Below, piece by piece: positions 23,330 through 35,169 of a stretch of DNA of 64,000 bases. The stretch covers positions 50,837,157 to 50,901,156 of the forward strand of contig OZ010600.1 of assembly GCA_963932145.1 (NCBI GenBank), given 5' to 3'. Position 1 is the first letter of the stretch, and each line of letters starts with the position of its first letter. Both the position numbers and the translations under genes were made by a program. Source of the DNA: Acanthosepion lycidas. Its lineage: Eukaryota > Mollusca > Cephalopoda > Sepiida > Sepiidae. Under the pieces are notes generated by a model. It was not told the DNA's origin. It worked only from the letters and a program-made list of their open reading frames with translations, and did no database searches.

Positions 23330-23625
23330 GAGAGCTTCAATTTACAGTCAAATTGGCTAAATGCAACCATAAGTTCTATGATAACAGTTTCTTTACTCAT
23401 ACTTCTAATGTGTGGGACTCTCTTCTGGCTCCATACTTTCCAGCCAACTTTGATCTTTAAAAGTTTAAGTGCAATGTTAATTGTTATCTAATGTCTTCCT
23501 GATTACTCTTCTGTTGTTTCCTGCTCCATCATAATGTTTTCTGTTTTCTAATTCTTTCACATCCAGTAAACCCTGGTGTCTTAGTGGCTTTGCTACCTTG
23601 CTTGGGGTGAATTTGATTAAAAAAA
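23330..23625 (+). mobile_element. LINE family A, 3' terminal fragment
   Basis: The only plus-strand copy of this family here. It carries the same C-terminal region as the minus-strand copies (FNLQSNWLN, TLFWLHTFQPT in degraded frames) and ends with the shared 3' terminus CTTAGTGGCTTTGCTACCTT followed by GCTTGGGGTGAA. Confidence 0.75.
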
Positions 23626-23929
23626 GAAAAAAATGTGATCAAGAGATTCGTTGGTCAATCTGGTAACTTTATTCTGGATGTAATCCAGGGTAACAATGAT
23701 TCGCTTGGATAATGGACAAAATAAGTGTTGTTTACAATATTATTTTCCAGTCGAGTGTGAATTATTTATTTTTGCCATTTACAAAAATCAACAACTTATC
23801 AATTATAGACTATATAATTGTGGAAAATCAGTTAATATGATTGATGAACCTTTTTTACACAGATTAATTATTTAGGATTACTTGTTTAGGATAAGATACA
23901 CTTTTTGGTTCAAAATTTTTGATTTTGGT

Positions 23930-24075
23930 AGCAAAATTCAAGTGGATGTGCAGGTAGTGTTCAGCTGAGTTCAAATTCTAGCCTAGTCTGTTGCATTCAC
24001 TTTCACACTAAAGTTATTGTGAAAAGCATGAATCTGTTCCTTTTCTTCTCAGTTATGGATTAAATAGTGGGTTAG
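23930..24075 (+). mobile_element. tRNA-headed SINE, family D
   Basis: GGATGTGCAGGTAGTGTTCA head and the body GAGTTCAAATTCTAGCCTAG, tail ATGGATTAAATAGTGGG. Box A region is shortened relative to the copy at 24.17 kb. Confidence 0.7.
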
Positions 24076-24169
24076 CATGTACAAAACTATAATGTTGGCA
24101 CAGTCATTGATGACATACAGCCACCATATATGTATGCATACAGCATTTTATATACAATAGAATCTCATT

Positions 24170-24330
24170 GGATGTGCAGGTAGTGTAATGGTTATTAATG
24201 CGGAATGTGGAAATGGAAAACTGAGTTCAGATTCTAGCATAGTTTGTTGGATTCATTTTTGCACTAATGGCCTTGGAAAAGACATGAATCAATCTTCTAT
24301 TCCACTATCTTTCCCAAGAAATCATAGAAA
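24170..24330 (+). mobile_element. tRNA-headed SINE, family D
   Basis: GGATGTGCAGGTAGTGTAAT followed by GGTTATTAATGCGGAATG and GAGTTCAGATTCTAGCATAG. About 230 bp downstream of the previous copy in the same orientation. Confidence 0.7.
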
Positions 24331-24463
24331 TTCACACATATTAAAGAAATGGATGCTGTGGAGAGCCATGATTTCCAAAATCCTGAAGGAGCAAAAAAGA
24401 ATAACAAAACCAAATTTTGTGTTGTAAGAATTTTTCACAATATGGCATTTGATAAGAGAGTAA

Positions 24464-24484
24464 TCTTACCTATTATAAAATGCA

Positions 24485-24521
<37 letters not shown>

Positions 24522-25073
24522 TGTACGTTTATATATTGGATCGGATTTCCTACATTTTTCAACCAATTTAAACACAACTTCACAGGACTGCGTAAAATTA
24601 CCTTGCAGTGGTTCTGACAGTGCCAAAAATTGGGAAAACACAATTGTTTTTGCATGATATCAATTTGAAAACACGATAAAACACAATTCTGTCACCGGAA
24701 TGAAATGGGGACAACTCATATCGAGTTATACTTATTATAAAACCCAGGTTGTTTGTGTGTGCATGTGTTCGTTTATATATGGTATCAGATTTCCTACATT
24801 TTTCAACCGATTTCAACAAAACTTCACTTTTTTTGGCAGGTAGTGTTTCTTATCGTCTTGCACACTTTTTTTCTTTATTTTTACATTCAGAATGCTTTAC
24901 AAATTCCATTTACAAGACAATTGTTTATAATAAAATTCTATTCAATCGACATGCGTGTCCGTCAACCTTAAACAATAATCTTTGTCAATTTTATTTTTCA
25001 GTCTTTATGATGGTCAATACTTGATCTATCTCTTACTTTTACATCCCCGGGCAATGCCGGGCTCTACTGCTAG
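24464..25073 (+). mobile_element. Non-autonomous Helitron, composite copy 1
   Basis: Starts TC after an A (TCTTACCTATTATAAAATGC). It ends with a short GC hairpin (CCCGGGCAATGCCGGG), nine bases and CTAG, followed by T, which is the Helitron A^T insertion signature. A second internal 5'-end-like module begins near 24729 (ACTTATTATAAAACCCAGG) and repeats the block CCTACATTTTTCAACCGATT. No Rep/helicase coding sequence. The apparent frames across the (GT)n run are low complexity. Confidence 0.88.
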
Positions 25074-25421
25074 TTCTAATTAAAAGCAATCTGAAGACAA
25101 GACAAAGACATTAAAAAGCTGGTATTCATGGCTAAGAGACATATTAAGTTTCCAGAAAGTAATGTTGAACTTTTGGAAATGGAATAAAAACCCTTTTAAA
25201 ATATAGCAATGCATTTGCCAAGAAAATAATCATCATTATCAATAATGATATTGACATCTCTTCAGGGTATAAATGGTCAGAGAGCTTGTATCACTGCATC
25301 TTAATACTGAGTCTGATCCTCATTTGATGCTCCATTATTGTGGCTTAGTGACAAAAATGAACTAAGCTTAATAAATTTCCATTTGAAACTAGATGATCAT
25401 CCTGATTGCTATATTTACAGT

Positions 25422-25449
25422 GTTTCAGACATTTTTCAGCCTTCTTCAG
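25422..25449 (-). repeat. Hammerhead-like motif copy
   Basis: Minus strand CTGAAGAAGGCTG...TGTCTGAAAC. Confidence 0.45.
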
Positions 25450-25539
25450 GTTTCTATTGCACTCAGTATTCTTCTTAGAACCTTGGGTTGAAAAAAATAT
25501 ATAAAAATATATCAAATTTTGAATATCTCCATCAGGTAG

Positions 25540-25690
25540 TGTTATCAGTGTGGTAAATAGGATCAGAGTGCCAAGTTCAAATTTTGGCTGTTATTGCTTT
25601 GCACATGATCATACAAATCCTCTTGTGAAATGTATGAATTCATCTCTCCCCTACCCCTCTTCTCATATGGGTTAAATATCTGGGTAGAGT
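25540..25690 (+). mobile_element. tRNA-headed SINE, family D (diverged)
   Basis: GTAGTGTTATCAGTGTGGTA, AGTTCAAATTTTGGC and ATGAATTCATCTCTCCCC follow the family order. Diverged copy. Confidence 0.55.
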
Positions 25691-25806
25691 AGATGCTCTA
25701 GCCCTTGTTGGCAACTGGCCTAAGATTAGGACAACTCTGAATTCAAAATCTGTATTGAAACTGGCATCTGTTTCAAATAACGAGTGTCCACTATAATAAT
25801 GTATGA

Positions 25807-26566
<760 letters not shown>

Positions 26567-26704
26567 TTCTGTTGATATGCTTCATTACAATTCCTTTAGC
26601 TTTTGGAGCAACCATATGTAATAAAAAGATTGACTAATTGGTTTGTTTTTTATGGCTTATCGATATTTTTAGATTGTAAGAATTTTTGGGAGATAATGAT
26701 GATT
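26567..26704. other. Unannotated spacer
   Basis: AT-rich spacer between the AT array and the SINE; no feature. Confidence 0.4.
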
Positions 26705-26912
26705 TACTGATTCAAGTCCTACTAATTAACCCATTGCTGGAGGAAGAAGAGATGGATTCATAACTTTCCCAAAGGTATTTGCACATAAGTGAATATAAAG
26801 AACCCAACTGGAATTGGAACTCGGCTTTCCGATTTCCAATTCCAAGCTATTATCCATTGCACCCATTTGCACATCCAAGCTTACAGTACCTGATATTCCC
26901 AAGTGGTTACTC
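26705..26912 (-). mobile_element. tRNA-headed SINE, family D
   Basis: Minus strand GGATGTGCAAATGGGTGCAA, then AATGGATAATAGCTTGG box A region and the body CACTTATGTGCAAATACC, GTTATGAATCCATCTC. Confidence 0.75.
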
Positions 26913-27809
26913 ATCTAGATACTGGCTGGGCTTGGCGTTATAATAAAAAGAAACAAATATTACAAATATTTTCTAATATACATGTATATATCATATCAAT
27001 CTTTATAAAAAGAAAAATAATTACCATCAGTGATAGGCCTAACACTCATGTCCAGACGGAATCAATAATGGCATCCCATTACCAGAGGATAAACTTAACT
27101 AAATATTATACAATATCCAACGAAGAGATCTTAATATCAACTGCATCTCTATGCTGTAAGTAATATAATGATGTTTTCCTTGCATCATGATGATGTCCTG
27201 CAGTTGTGATAATGATTGCAATTATTATCTTATGCAAGCACAACAAAAATAATGTTCTGTTGCCAACAGTCATGCCAACAGTTGGATTGTCATGAACTCA
27301 ATCAATATTCATGTTAGAATAATGATGCTCATTGTAATGCACTTCTCCGTCCTGTGTCCACCTACACTCATACAGTCTGGTGATGATGCCAATCTAAAAC
27401 GGAATTACAATCTCTCAAATTAATGCCTTTGGGTGATACTGACAATAAATTGCATAAATTAGCTCTGTTCCTCTTTTGCTGCGTTTTCCTCTACTCCTAG
27501 CTACCCTCCCCCACAACATCACCCCATAAAAAAAGCAATTAGGAGTAGCTGTAAACAACATTTTTTTTGCAGTTTTTAAAGAAATTCTTCATCTTGAAAT
27601 TTAAGGTATATTTGCTTGCAATTGGATCTTAACTTTTTTCTTTTTCCAAAACAAAATTCAAAACATACCTCAGAAAATAAATATGCCAACAGACATGTGA
27701 ATAACAGTCAAATGAAGTAGAAAACTTCAAAATTTTATCATTTTCTACCAAAATCCTCTTTCCTTGATAAGGCTTTCTGGCTGGTAGGAAAATCAAGGTA
27801 ATAGGCTAG
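26913..27809. other. Unannotated intronic stretch
   Basis: Moderately complex sequence without recognised repeats or genes. Confidence 0.45.
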
Positions 27810-27815
27810 CTGATG

Positions 27816-27852
<37 letters not shown>

Positions 27853-27880
27853 TTAGATAGATAATGAATAGATAATGAAG

Positions 27881-27913
<33 letters not shown>

Positions 27914-27956
27914 TGAACAGACTTAGATATGAACAGACTCAGATATGAAAAGACCG

Positions 27957-27989
<33 letters not shown>

Positions 27990-28018
27990 TGAACAGACTT
28001 AGATATGAAAAGACCTAA

Positions 28019-28053
<35 letters not shown>

Positions 28054-28279
28054 TGAACAGACTGAGCTAGATAGATAGATATGAACAGACTGAGCTAGAT
28101 AGATAGATAGATAGATAGATATGAACAGACTGAGCTAGATAGATAGATATGAACAGACTGAGCTAGATTGATAGATAGATAGATAGATAGATATGAACAG
28201 ACTGAGCTAGATAGATAGATAGATAGATAGATAGATATGAACAGACTGAGCTAGATAGATAGATATGAACAGACTGAGC

Positions 28280-28321
<42 letters not shown>

Positions 28322-28437
28322 TGAACAGACTGAGCTAGATAGATAGATAGATAGATAGATATGAACAGACTGAGCTAGGTTGATAGATAGATAGATAGAT
28401 AGATAGATATGAACAGACTGAGCTAGATCGATAGATC

Positions 28438-28489
<52 letters not shown>

Positions 28490-28500
28490 TGATGAGACAG
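27810..28500. repeat. (GATA)n-based minisatellite, left part
   Basis: GATA runs separated by a regular spacer GATATGAACAGACTGAGCTA, repeated about ten times. Variants at the left edge carry AGACTTAG or AGACCGAG. The long Ser/Tyr/Leu-rich minus-strand frames across it are translation artefacts. The array resumes at 29790. Confidence 0.95.
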
Positions 28501-28702
28501 AGATAAACAGAAATAATAACAGACTTAGATAAATAACAATAAGAATATGATAAAACTGAGTTAGATATGACCAGACTGAGTAAATATAAAAGATATATGA
28601 TAGATAAATAGATAGAAAGATAACAACAGAGATTGATAAAAACTGAATGAGAGAGAGATAGAGAGTGAGAGAGATATAAACAGACTGAGATAGATATGTC
28701 AA

Positions 28703-29770
28703 CTGAAAAGATCATTGGCTGACCAAGATACTCTCATGGAATGCTATCATATGAGCTTTATTTTTCAACAAATTCCCCCTTGTGGTCCTCACAATTCTTC
28801 CATCAGTGTTACAGTGCTTGGTGAAGAAGCTTTCATCCTGTTGGTCAAAACATAATCAACAGCAGATATGAAATCATCACTATGATATTGGTTTCCAGCC
28901 AAATGTTTTTATGTTGGGGAACAGATGATGGTCAGGTGGAGCAAAATCAGAAGAATAAGGAGGGTGATCAACCAGCTTAAAGCCACAATCATACACAGCA
29001 GCCATTGAAACCAAAGACTTGTGTGCTTGAGCATTGTCCTGATGAAACAAGACCTTGTTTAATAAGTTTTCTTGTGCATTTGGTCTTGATAGACATTTGT
29101 AACTGCCTCAGCAAGCTGGCATAGTACTCTTCATTGATGGTGTGATCTTTTGAAGATAATCAATAAACACAATATCTTTTGCATCTCAAAAAAACTCCTT
29201 GCAGATGAAACGATACTGGCCTCCTTTGGAGCAGATGATGAGGAATATTTCCACTGCATGGATTGTCTTTGCCTCTGGCACAAAGTGATGAACCCAACAC
29301 TCTTCCTAGGTTAGGAAATGTTCAAGGAAATCATCTGGATCTGCCTCAATGTCAGATTTTTCTGTGATGTGAACAGCCTGTCATCCATCAACATGTGTTG
29401 AACGCAATATTTTTCTCGTGGTGCAAGTTGCAGGACTTCCAGATATTGAGTCATTTCATGACTCCTCCTTCCCCTCCTAAATTCAGCCACCTACTTTTGC
29501 ACTGTTGATAAAGCTGGAGAATCATCCCTTAATGTAGCAACCATGTCAGTATGAATGTCTTAGGGTGTAACCTCTTTTTCTGCAGGTACTTGACAACTCA
29601 ACAATGCCATATTTTGTCTTCTTTTAAAAAGAAACTGCTAAATTCTTCTTTTAATAATCAGATGTCAGTTTAGCTGGAAATAAATTATGCAGTTATTAAT
29701 AGGAAGAGTTGAAATTGATGCATGCAAGATTTCACAGTTGTAGCATCACTCTTTCATAGGCTATGAACTT
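28703..29770 (-). mobile_element. Mariner-family element inserted in the GATA satellite (dead transposase)
   Basis: Minus-strand frames spell a mariner DD34D transposase in order. VQKWVAEFRRGRR (helix-turn-helix end) comes first, then CWVHHFVPEAK. VLFHQDNAQAH follows with the second catalytic Asp, then HPPYSSDFAPPDHHLFPNIK with the third. The C-terminal region ends near 28740. Stops and frameshifts are frequent, and the residue before CWVHHF, where the first catalytic Asp is expected, is not preserved in my reading. Terminal repeats not resolved. Confidence 0.87.
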
Positions 29771-29779
29771 TTCAGCCTA

Positions 29780-30100
29780 ATCTTGTAGGTAAGAACAGAC
29801 TGAGATAGATAAGAACAGAATAAGATAAATGGGAACAGATTTAAATAGTTAATGTAGATATATCTATAGATAGATAGATAGATATGAAGAGACTGAAATA
29901 GATATGATCAGACTGACATAGATAATGAAGATAGATAGATAGATAGATAGATAAGAACAGATTGAGATAGATAATGAGAATGAGATAGAAGTAATGAGTT
30001 TAAGACAGGGAAGAAGAGACTCAGTTAAATAGAAAAATATCATCAGACTGAGTAAATATGAAAGGTATGATAGATAATGAAGAAAAATAGATAATGAAAA
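29780..30100. repeat. (GATA)n-based minisatellite, right part
   Basis: Same GATA and GAACAGACTGAGATAGATA vocabulary as the left part, more diverged. A small further block lies at 30420-30475. Confidence 0.9.
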
Positions 30101-30419
30101 CAGGTAACTATGATATTCCGTGCTAATAGGAATATATACTTGAAAAACAAGGTGGATAAAATAAGTAAAGGTTTATTGTACAAAACCAGTACGATAAGAA
30201 TAAAGGTAACAGTTATGCACAAGGTCATCACAAGTCGATCCAGTAGTGAGTGCTACTATTGGAAGGTCGGTACTTCTTGCATAAGTTTGAGTCGTACTCA
30301 CTAGATCCCAGCTAGTCCCTGTAGTCTGTTGACTTACAGATACTTATAGGTAGTTACTACCTATAGTGTAGTCACTCATGGGGATGACAGGTTATTCCAT
30401 TACATCAGTAATGAAGAGA
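30101..30419. other. Insertion of unknown type within the satellite
   Basis: About 300 bp of complex sequence flanked by GATA-type repeat on both sides, so probably an insertion. It could start TG (30112) and end CA (about 30388), as a solo LTR would, but I see no convincing target duplication. Confidence 0.3.
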
Positions 30420-30670
30420 TTTAGATAGCTTGCTAGCTAGATAGATAGATAGATATGATTGAGATAGATATGATTAAACTTAAATTTGTAGAGCTAATGA
30501 GTATGAAATCTATACGGACAAACTTAGATAAATTAATAAATATGAAAAATATGATGATAGATATTGTAAATATATAAGACAATTAGGAAAAAAATGTGAT
30601 CAGGAATTTCAAATTTAATTTCAGTTTTAATCTCGGTGGGTAGATGTTCTCATTTCACTATCTGAATGAA

Positions 30671-30697
30671 TCTTACTTATTATAAAACGCAGATTGT

Positions 30698-30732
<35 letters not shown>

Positions 30733-31379
30733 AGTCTGTACGTTTATATATTGGATCAGATTTTCTACATTTTTCAACCGATTTCAACAAAACTTCACAG
30801 GACTACGTAAAATTACCTTGTAGTGGTTCTAACAGCACCAAAAATTGGAAAAACACAATTGTTTTTGCACAAAATCAATTTGAAAACACAATTAAGAGGC
30901 ATTAATGAAAGGGGGACAACTCATATAGAGCTCTACTTATTAATATCGAGTTATCGAGTTATACTTATTATAAAACCCAGGTTGTTTGTTTGTGTGTGTG
31001 TTCGTTTATATATGGGATTGGATTTCCTACATTTTTCAACCGATTTCAACAAAACTTCACTTTTTTTTGGCAGGTAGTGTTTCTTATTGTCTTGCACACT
31101 TTTTTCTTTATTTTTACATTCAGAATGCTTTAAAAATTCCATTTACAAGACAATTGTTTATAATAAAATTCTATTCAATCAGTAGATTCATAACGATTGA
31201 AAGCAATGTTTTTGTTTGAGTTTGGGTTTGACCAATTCGTAAAAAAAACTAATTAAGACATGCATGTCCGTCAACCTTAAACAATAATCTTTGTCAATTT
31301 TATTTTTATTTTATGATGGTCGATACTTGATCTATCTCTTACTGTTACATCCCCGGGCAATGCCGGGCTCTACTGCTAG
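30671..31379 (+). mobile_element. Non-autonomous Helitron, composite copy 2
   Basis: Starts TCTTACTTATTATAAAACGC after an A and ends with the same GC hairpin plus CTAG followed by T. It carries the same internal second 5'-end module near 30962 as copy 1, and a segment (about 31180-31260) that copy 1 lacks. Noncoding. Confidence 0.88.
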
Positions 31380-31623
31380 TTAGCACGTATGCTAAGCAAT
31401 GAGGGCCTCCTCCATAGCACAGGAATAAGTATTATTTTGGAGCCATTAATAAATAACAAAAGAGAAATGACAGTAAAGCTTCAACAACAGCGGTAAGAAA
31501 AGCGAAGCTGTGGTGAATACAGTCAATTGTGCCAGCAGCAGCAGCAACAGAATATATATTTAACTGTTTTGAGGAGAGACAAACTGAATGGTTAATAATT
31601 TGGGGTGAAATGATATATATATT
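31380..31623. other. Unannotated spacer
   Basis: No gene or repeat family recognised; contains a short CAGCAG-rich patch at 31530. Confidence 0.4.
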
Positions 31624-32490
31624 AATCATTTCATACCAAGCAAGGCAAAAAAGTCACTAAGATGCAAGGAGCTGAGTGTGAAAGAATACAAGAAAAAGAG
31701 AAACCTTATTAACAAGTGAGAACAATAAAATAACAGAAATTAAGAAGATAGAAGATAAAAATTGACATTTCATTTAAATTTTTAAAAATCAAAGTTAGCT
31801 GGAAAGCAAGAAGCCAGAAGAGAGGTGCAAGAAAAGAAACTGCTAGCATAGAACTTACAGCTACATCTAACCATTTCAACTATAAAATGTGGTCTTGCTG
31901 CCAATCTAGTACTACGCTTAAATTCATAGAATCTAGGTATAATAGAGGAGAATTCATCAGAACAATTACCATGAAAGTATTTATAGAAAAGACACAGGGA
32001 AGCTGCTACTTTATGATGATAGGAAAGTGACTGAAGCTGAGATGCCAGGTCAAGACCAATGATATGGCAGATTCTTCTTTAGATTTTATCAAGAATTTAT
32101 AAATGTATAGCAGCAGCACCAGACCATATGTGGCAGTAATATTCAAAGCATGGAGGAATCATAGAATTATAAATATGTAAGATAAATTCAGGTGAAAAAA
32201 AATTGTCTAGCACAACACAGTGAACTAACTTTCCTAGCAGCAGACCTAGCAATTGATTCAATATAATCTTTCCACTGGAATATGTTAGCTCGAGAAAGCA
32301 CAACAAGTCACTCTTCTGGAGGTTAGCATTAGTCATGCTCATGGCAGGCAGAAAGGTTTGTCTTAGACAATTAATAGAGAGCAGTTTCATTTTGGAAGCA
32401 TTAAAATTAACAAGCCATTCCTTGCCCAAGTTAACAGCTGATTGTAGGTCACTTTTGAGATCAACTGCCAATTTGGCCTTATCAGACTGA
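31624..32490 (-). mobile_element. LINE family A, 3' part of the reverse transcriptase ORF
   Basis: Minus-strand frame 32471-32097 encodes the connection after the RT palm: LQSAVNLGKEWLVNFNASKM, LSINCLRQTFLPAMSMTNAN, FILHIYNSMIPPCFEYYCHI. Below it, degraded frames continue through the YKY..G and C-terminal regions to the 3' end near 31624, whose plus-strand text is AAGCAAGGCAAAAAAGTCAC. 5'-truncated and frameshifted. Confidence 0.87.
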
Positions 32491-32493
32491 TCA

Positions 32494-32496
<3 letters not shown>

Positions 32497-32531
<35 letters not shown>
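32497..32531. repeat. (TA)n microsatellite
   Basis: About 17 TA units at the broken 5' edge of the LINE. Confidence 0.95.
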
Positions 32532-32535
<4 letters not shown>

Positions 32536-32974
32536 AGAAACTCTGACTGACACCAAATCGGTCAGATTTCAGTCCTGGATTGAAGCATTCAGATGTCTAG
32601 TCACACTGAGGAGCTATGATACAACAAACAGTACTGTCTGCAAATGACATAATTAAGTCCTTGAAAAATATATTTCAATTGAGCACTGTTGAGAGATAAG
32701 CTGATTCTATAAACAACAGCCACCTGTGCTAATGCAAAGCTCTTCAGTAAAATGAATTGGAGCCCTCTGACTGATTAGTGTTTGTTTACATTCGTAAATC
32801 ATTATGCTAGAATTAGCTGTTTCTCTCTGCTGAATGATGATAGCTCAGTGGTGGAAACTCTAACTGATACCAAATCGGTCAGGTTTCGGTCCTGGCTTGA
32901 AGCATTTGGATGTCTAGTTGCACTGAGGAGTTGTGATACAGCAAAACAGTACTGTCTGCGAATGACACACATAT

Positions 32975-32975
<1 letters not shown>
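32532..32975 (+). repeat. Direct duplication of a ~120-bp block
   Basis: GAAACTCTGACTGACACCAA...ATACAACAAACAGTACTGTC (about 32536-32642) recurs at about 32854-32956 with few differences, including CCAAATCGGTCAG and GATGTCTAGT. The second copy has ATGATAGCTCAGTGGTGG in front of it, which looks like a tRNA box A. Confidence 0.8.
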
Positions 32976-33008
<33 letters not shown>

Positions 33009-33010
33009 GT
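32968..33010. repeat. (AC)n(TA)n microsatellite
   Basis: ACACACACAT passing into a TA run. Confidence 0.9.
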
Positions 33011-34190
33011 CTGTATATTTATGAATAAAACAAAAAGGAAAATTTTTCTTTACTTATGCATTTCATCCTCTGAATGGCTTTATCAAGAATAAGGATTTTA
33101 TTTTATAACAAGTATTTATAAACAGAAGTAAAAAAAATCATTAGTTTTTTCAAATTTTTAGATTTATGAATTCAGGCTAACTATGAAAGTCAAGGTGGTG
33201 GCTGGGCACAACATTGGCTTTTTCATCAGAATAGTCAACAAGCATGATAAAAGGCAAAAGACAAAAGACAACTTGTGGGGAAGTGGAGTAATGATTACGG
33301 CTAGTACAGTAAGCAATAAAATATATCTATTATTATATTATAGGTCTCTCCAAAAAGGATGATAGTGTCAAGATGTGCAGGGAATTGAGTACTTCAACCT
33401 GTCTGCGTGTGTGGTACAGGTCACAGCAAAAAAGCCTTAAGATAGACAATATATTCATATCCCTGCTACTCATCCCACTCTACACTACTTTTGATATTAA
33501 TCTAATAGTAAATTTTCAGTTGGTCACTATAGATGTATATAAAAGTAGAAAACAATTTGCAAAGATCACTGAGGAAGCAAAAAGTACAAGTAATGTTATA
33601 AAGTAGTAAATTTAACAAAATCAATGAATGAAAGACTGAAGGTTAAAGAATGTCAAGGAGCCCATATTCAAGTTTTTATGAGATTTATATCAAAATTTTC
33701 TTTATTTATAAAAAAAAACGTTTAAATTACAATGTAAAATAATAAAACAATTCATTCAGGTATGTGCTGATATTTGTTTAATCAAATACATGATTTTATG
33801 TCCTATATATTTTGAATTTATTGATAAATGGAAATTTATGTTGAACTTTGCATAATAAAGCCTGGTGTCAGTAAAACAAGCTATGAACAATAATTTTTAT
33901 AAGGATAGTTATTAACTTGCATACTTATATTGTTCATATAAGTATAATATTGAAAATTATACCAACATTGTTTGATTGGTTAAAACCAATAATGGTGTAC
34001 TAGGAAAGTAAGAAGAATTATCTTGGTTTTCCCACTCTTCAAAGTCCACTGTAGACATTATTATATCTAATTCCTTAACATGAAGGACAGATTTTAATAA
34101 CCCCTAAAAAATGAATTCCAAAAATGAGTTATATGTGAAAACATTTTATATACAACATTGACGTACACAAATATTACTAAGATGCAACAC
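33011..34190. other. Intronic stretch without recognised genes
   Basis: AT-rich. The piece CATAATAAAGCCTGGTGTCA at 33851 resembles blocks at 22.95 and 35.56 kb, so some old repeat is present. No gene seen. Confidence 0.45.
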
Positions 34191-34400
34191 CCTCATACAT
34201 ACACATACACACACACATACGCACATATGTATGATGGAGTCACCCATCATCTTTGACATATGAAGCTCAGTTCATAGAATCGAACAGCCAGACTACCCAC
34301 ATACATGATTTAATTATAGAGGTAAAGACTTGTGCAAAACCAGCTACACCTTTTTTGTGCCACCATCATTCCAAATGACCCTCATAATTTAGAGTTGTCA
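34191..34400. repeat. Dispersed repeat related to 35.17-35.40 kb
   Basis: (AC)n start, then AAGACTTGTGCAAAACCAGC and GTGCCACCATCATTCCAAAT. At 35.2-35.4 kb the corresponding text is AAAGCTTGTACCAAACAAAC and GTGCCACCATTTCTCCAAAC. Confidence 0.55.
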
Positions 34401-34439
34401 TTCTTTTAGATGGGTTGTTAACCAAGGCTAAAGAGCCCA

Positions 34440-34607
34440 GTCTACCCTATTATTTAAGCCATAGCTAAGGGTATGGTGAAGAGATGGATTCATACCTTTT
34501 CCAGTGGTATTTGTGTATAAGTGAATGTGACAAAATCGACTGGAATTTCGGACTTGTCTCTCTGATTTCTCATTCGGAGCTGCTATCCATTACACCACCC
34601 ATACAGC

Positions 34608-34608
<1 letters not shown>
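34440..34608 (-). mobile_element. tRNA-headed SINE, family D
   Basis: Minus strand GGGTGGTGTAATGGATAGCA (box A region), AATGAGAAATCAGAGAGAC, ACTTATACACAAATACCACT, GGTATGAATCCATCTCTTCA. One of the clearer copies. Confidence 0.75.

Positions 34609-34685
<77 letters not shown>
34609..34685. repeat. (AC)n(TA)n microsatellite
   Basis: About 18 AC units then about 20 TA units. Confidence 0.97.
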
Positions 34686-34686
<1 letters not shown>

Positions 34687-34697
34687 TTATATATATT

Positions 34698-34830
34698 ATG
34701 AGATGGACTAAGTCTGACAATTATTTTAATATATTTTCTGTTTATACGTTATTTTTATAGATACAAATATTTTTTTTTAAATTTATAAGCAGAAAACATT
34801 AAAATAATTGTCGGACTTAGTCCATTTCAT
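34698..34830. repeat. Inverted repeat, 33-35 bp arms
   Basis: The left arm (34698-34732, containing ATGGACTAAGTCTGACAATT) and the right arm (34798-34830, containing AATTGTCGGACTTAGTCCAT) are reverse complements with two or three mismatches, separated by 65 bp. A single arm also occurs at 20780-20812 beside a family E SINE. Confidence 0.85.
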
Positions 34831-34899
34831 AATGTATGACGTCATTTTTTTACGTTAAGATATGCTTCGAGCAGATATGAGCGTTCGAGAGAAATCATG

Positions 34900-35129
34900 G
34901 GAAATTTGTACTTTAAAAGCAGTAATTTGACTTTGCTAACCAGTCGCTTCCTATGTAGCTAGATGATACAGCACATCAGGCTATATGACGGTTTCGTGTA
35001 GGATACAGGTTCGATTCCTGTCGGAGAACACATATTTTATGAAATTTCTCGGGCATTCAGGCCGGTAAATGTTGTTAATAAACAGATCATTTACTTAAAT
35101 ATTTTATCTATAAAAATAAGGTATAAACA

Positions 35130-35130
<1 letters not shown>
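34900..35130 (+). mobile_element. tRNA-headed SINE, family E, copy 3
   Basis: Plus strand: GTAGCTAGATGATACAGCAC head, GGATACAGGTTCGATTCCTG box B, body ATTCAGGCCGGTAAATGTTG, then a TA run at 35131-35165. Same family as 20.4-21.0 kb. Confidence 0.75.

Positions 35131-35169
<39 letters not shown>

Noticed and set aside
27810-28490. CRISPR-like array of regular repeats
   Set aside because: Repeats are a simple-sequence minisatellite in a eukaryotic genome; the intervening parts are GATA runs, not unique spacers.
28163-28715. Long Ser/Leu/Ile/Tyr-rich open frames (up to 179 codons) on the minus strand
   Set aside because: They are translations of the GATA minisatellite; the periodic composition explains the open frame and there is no start context or homology.
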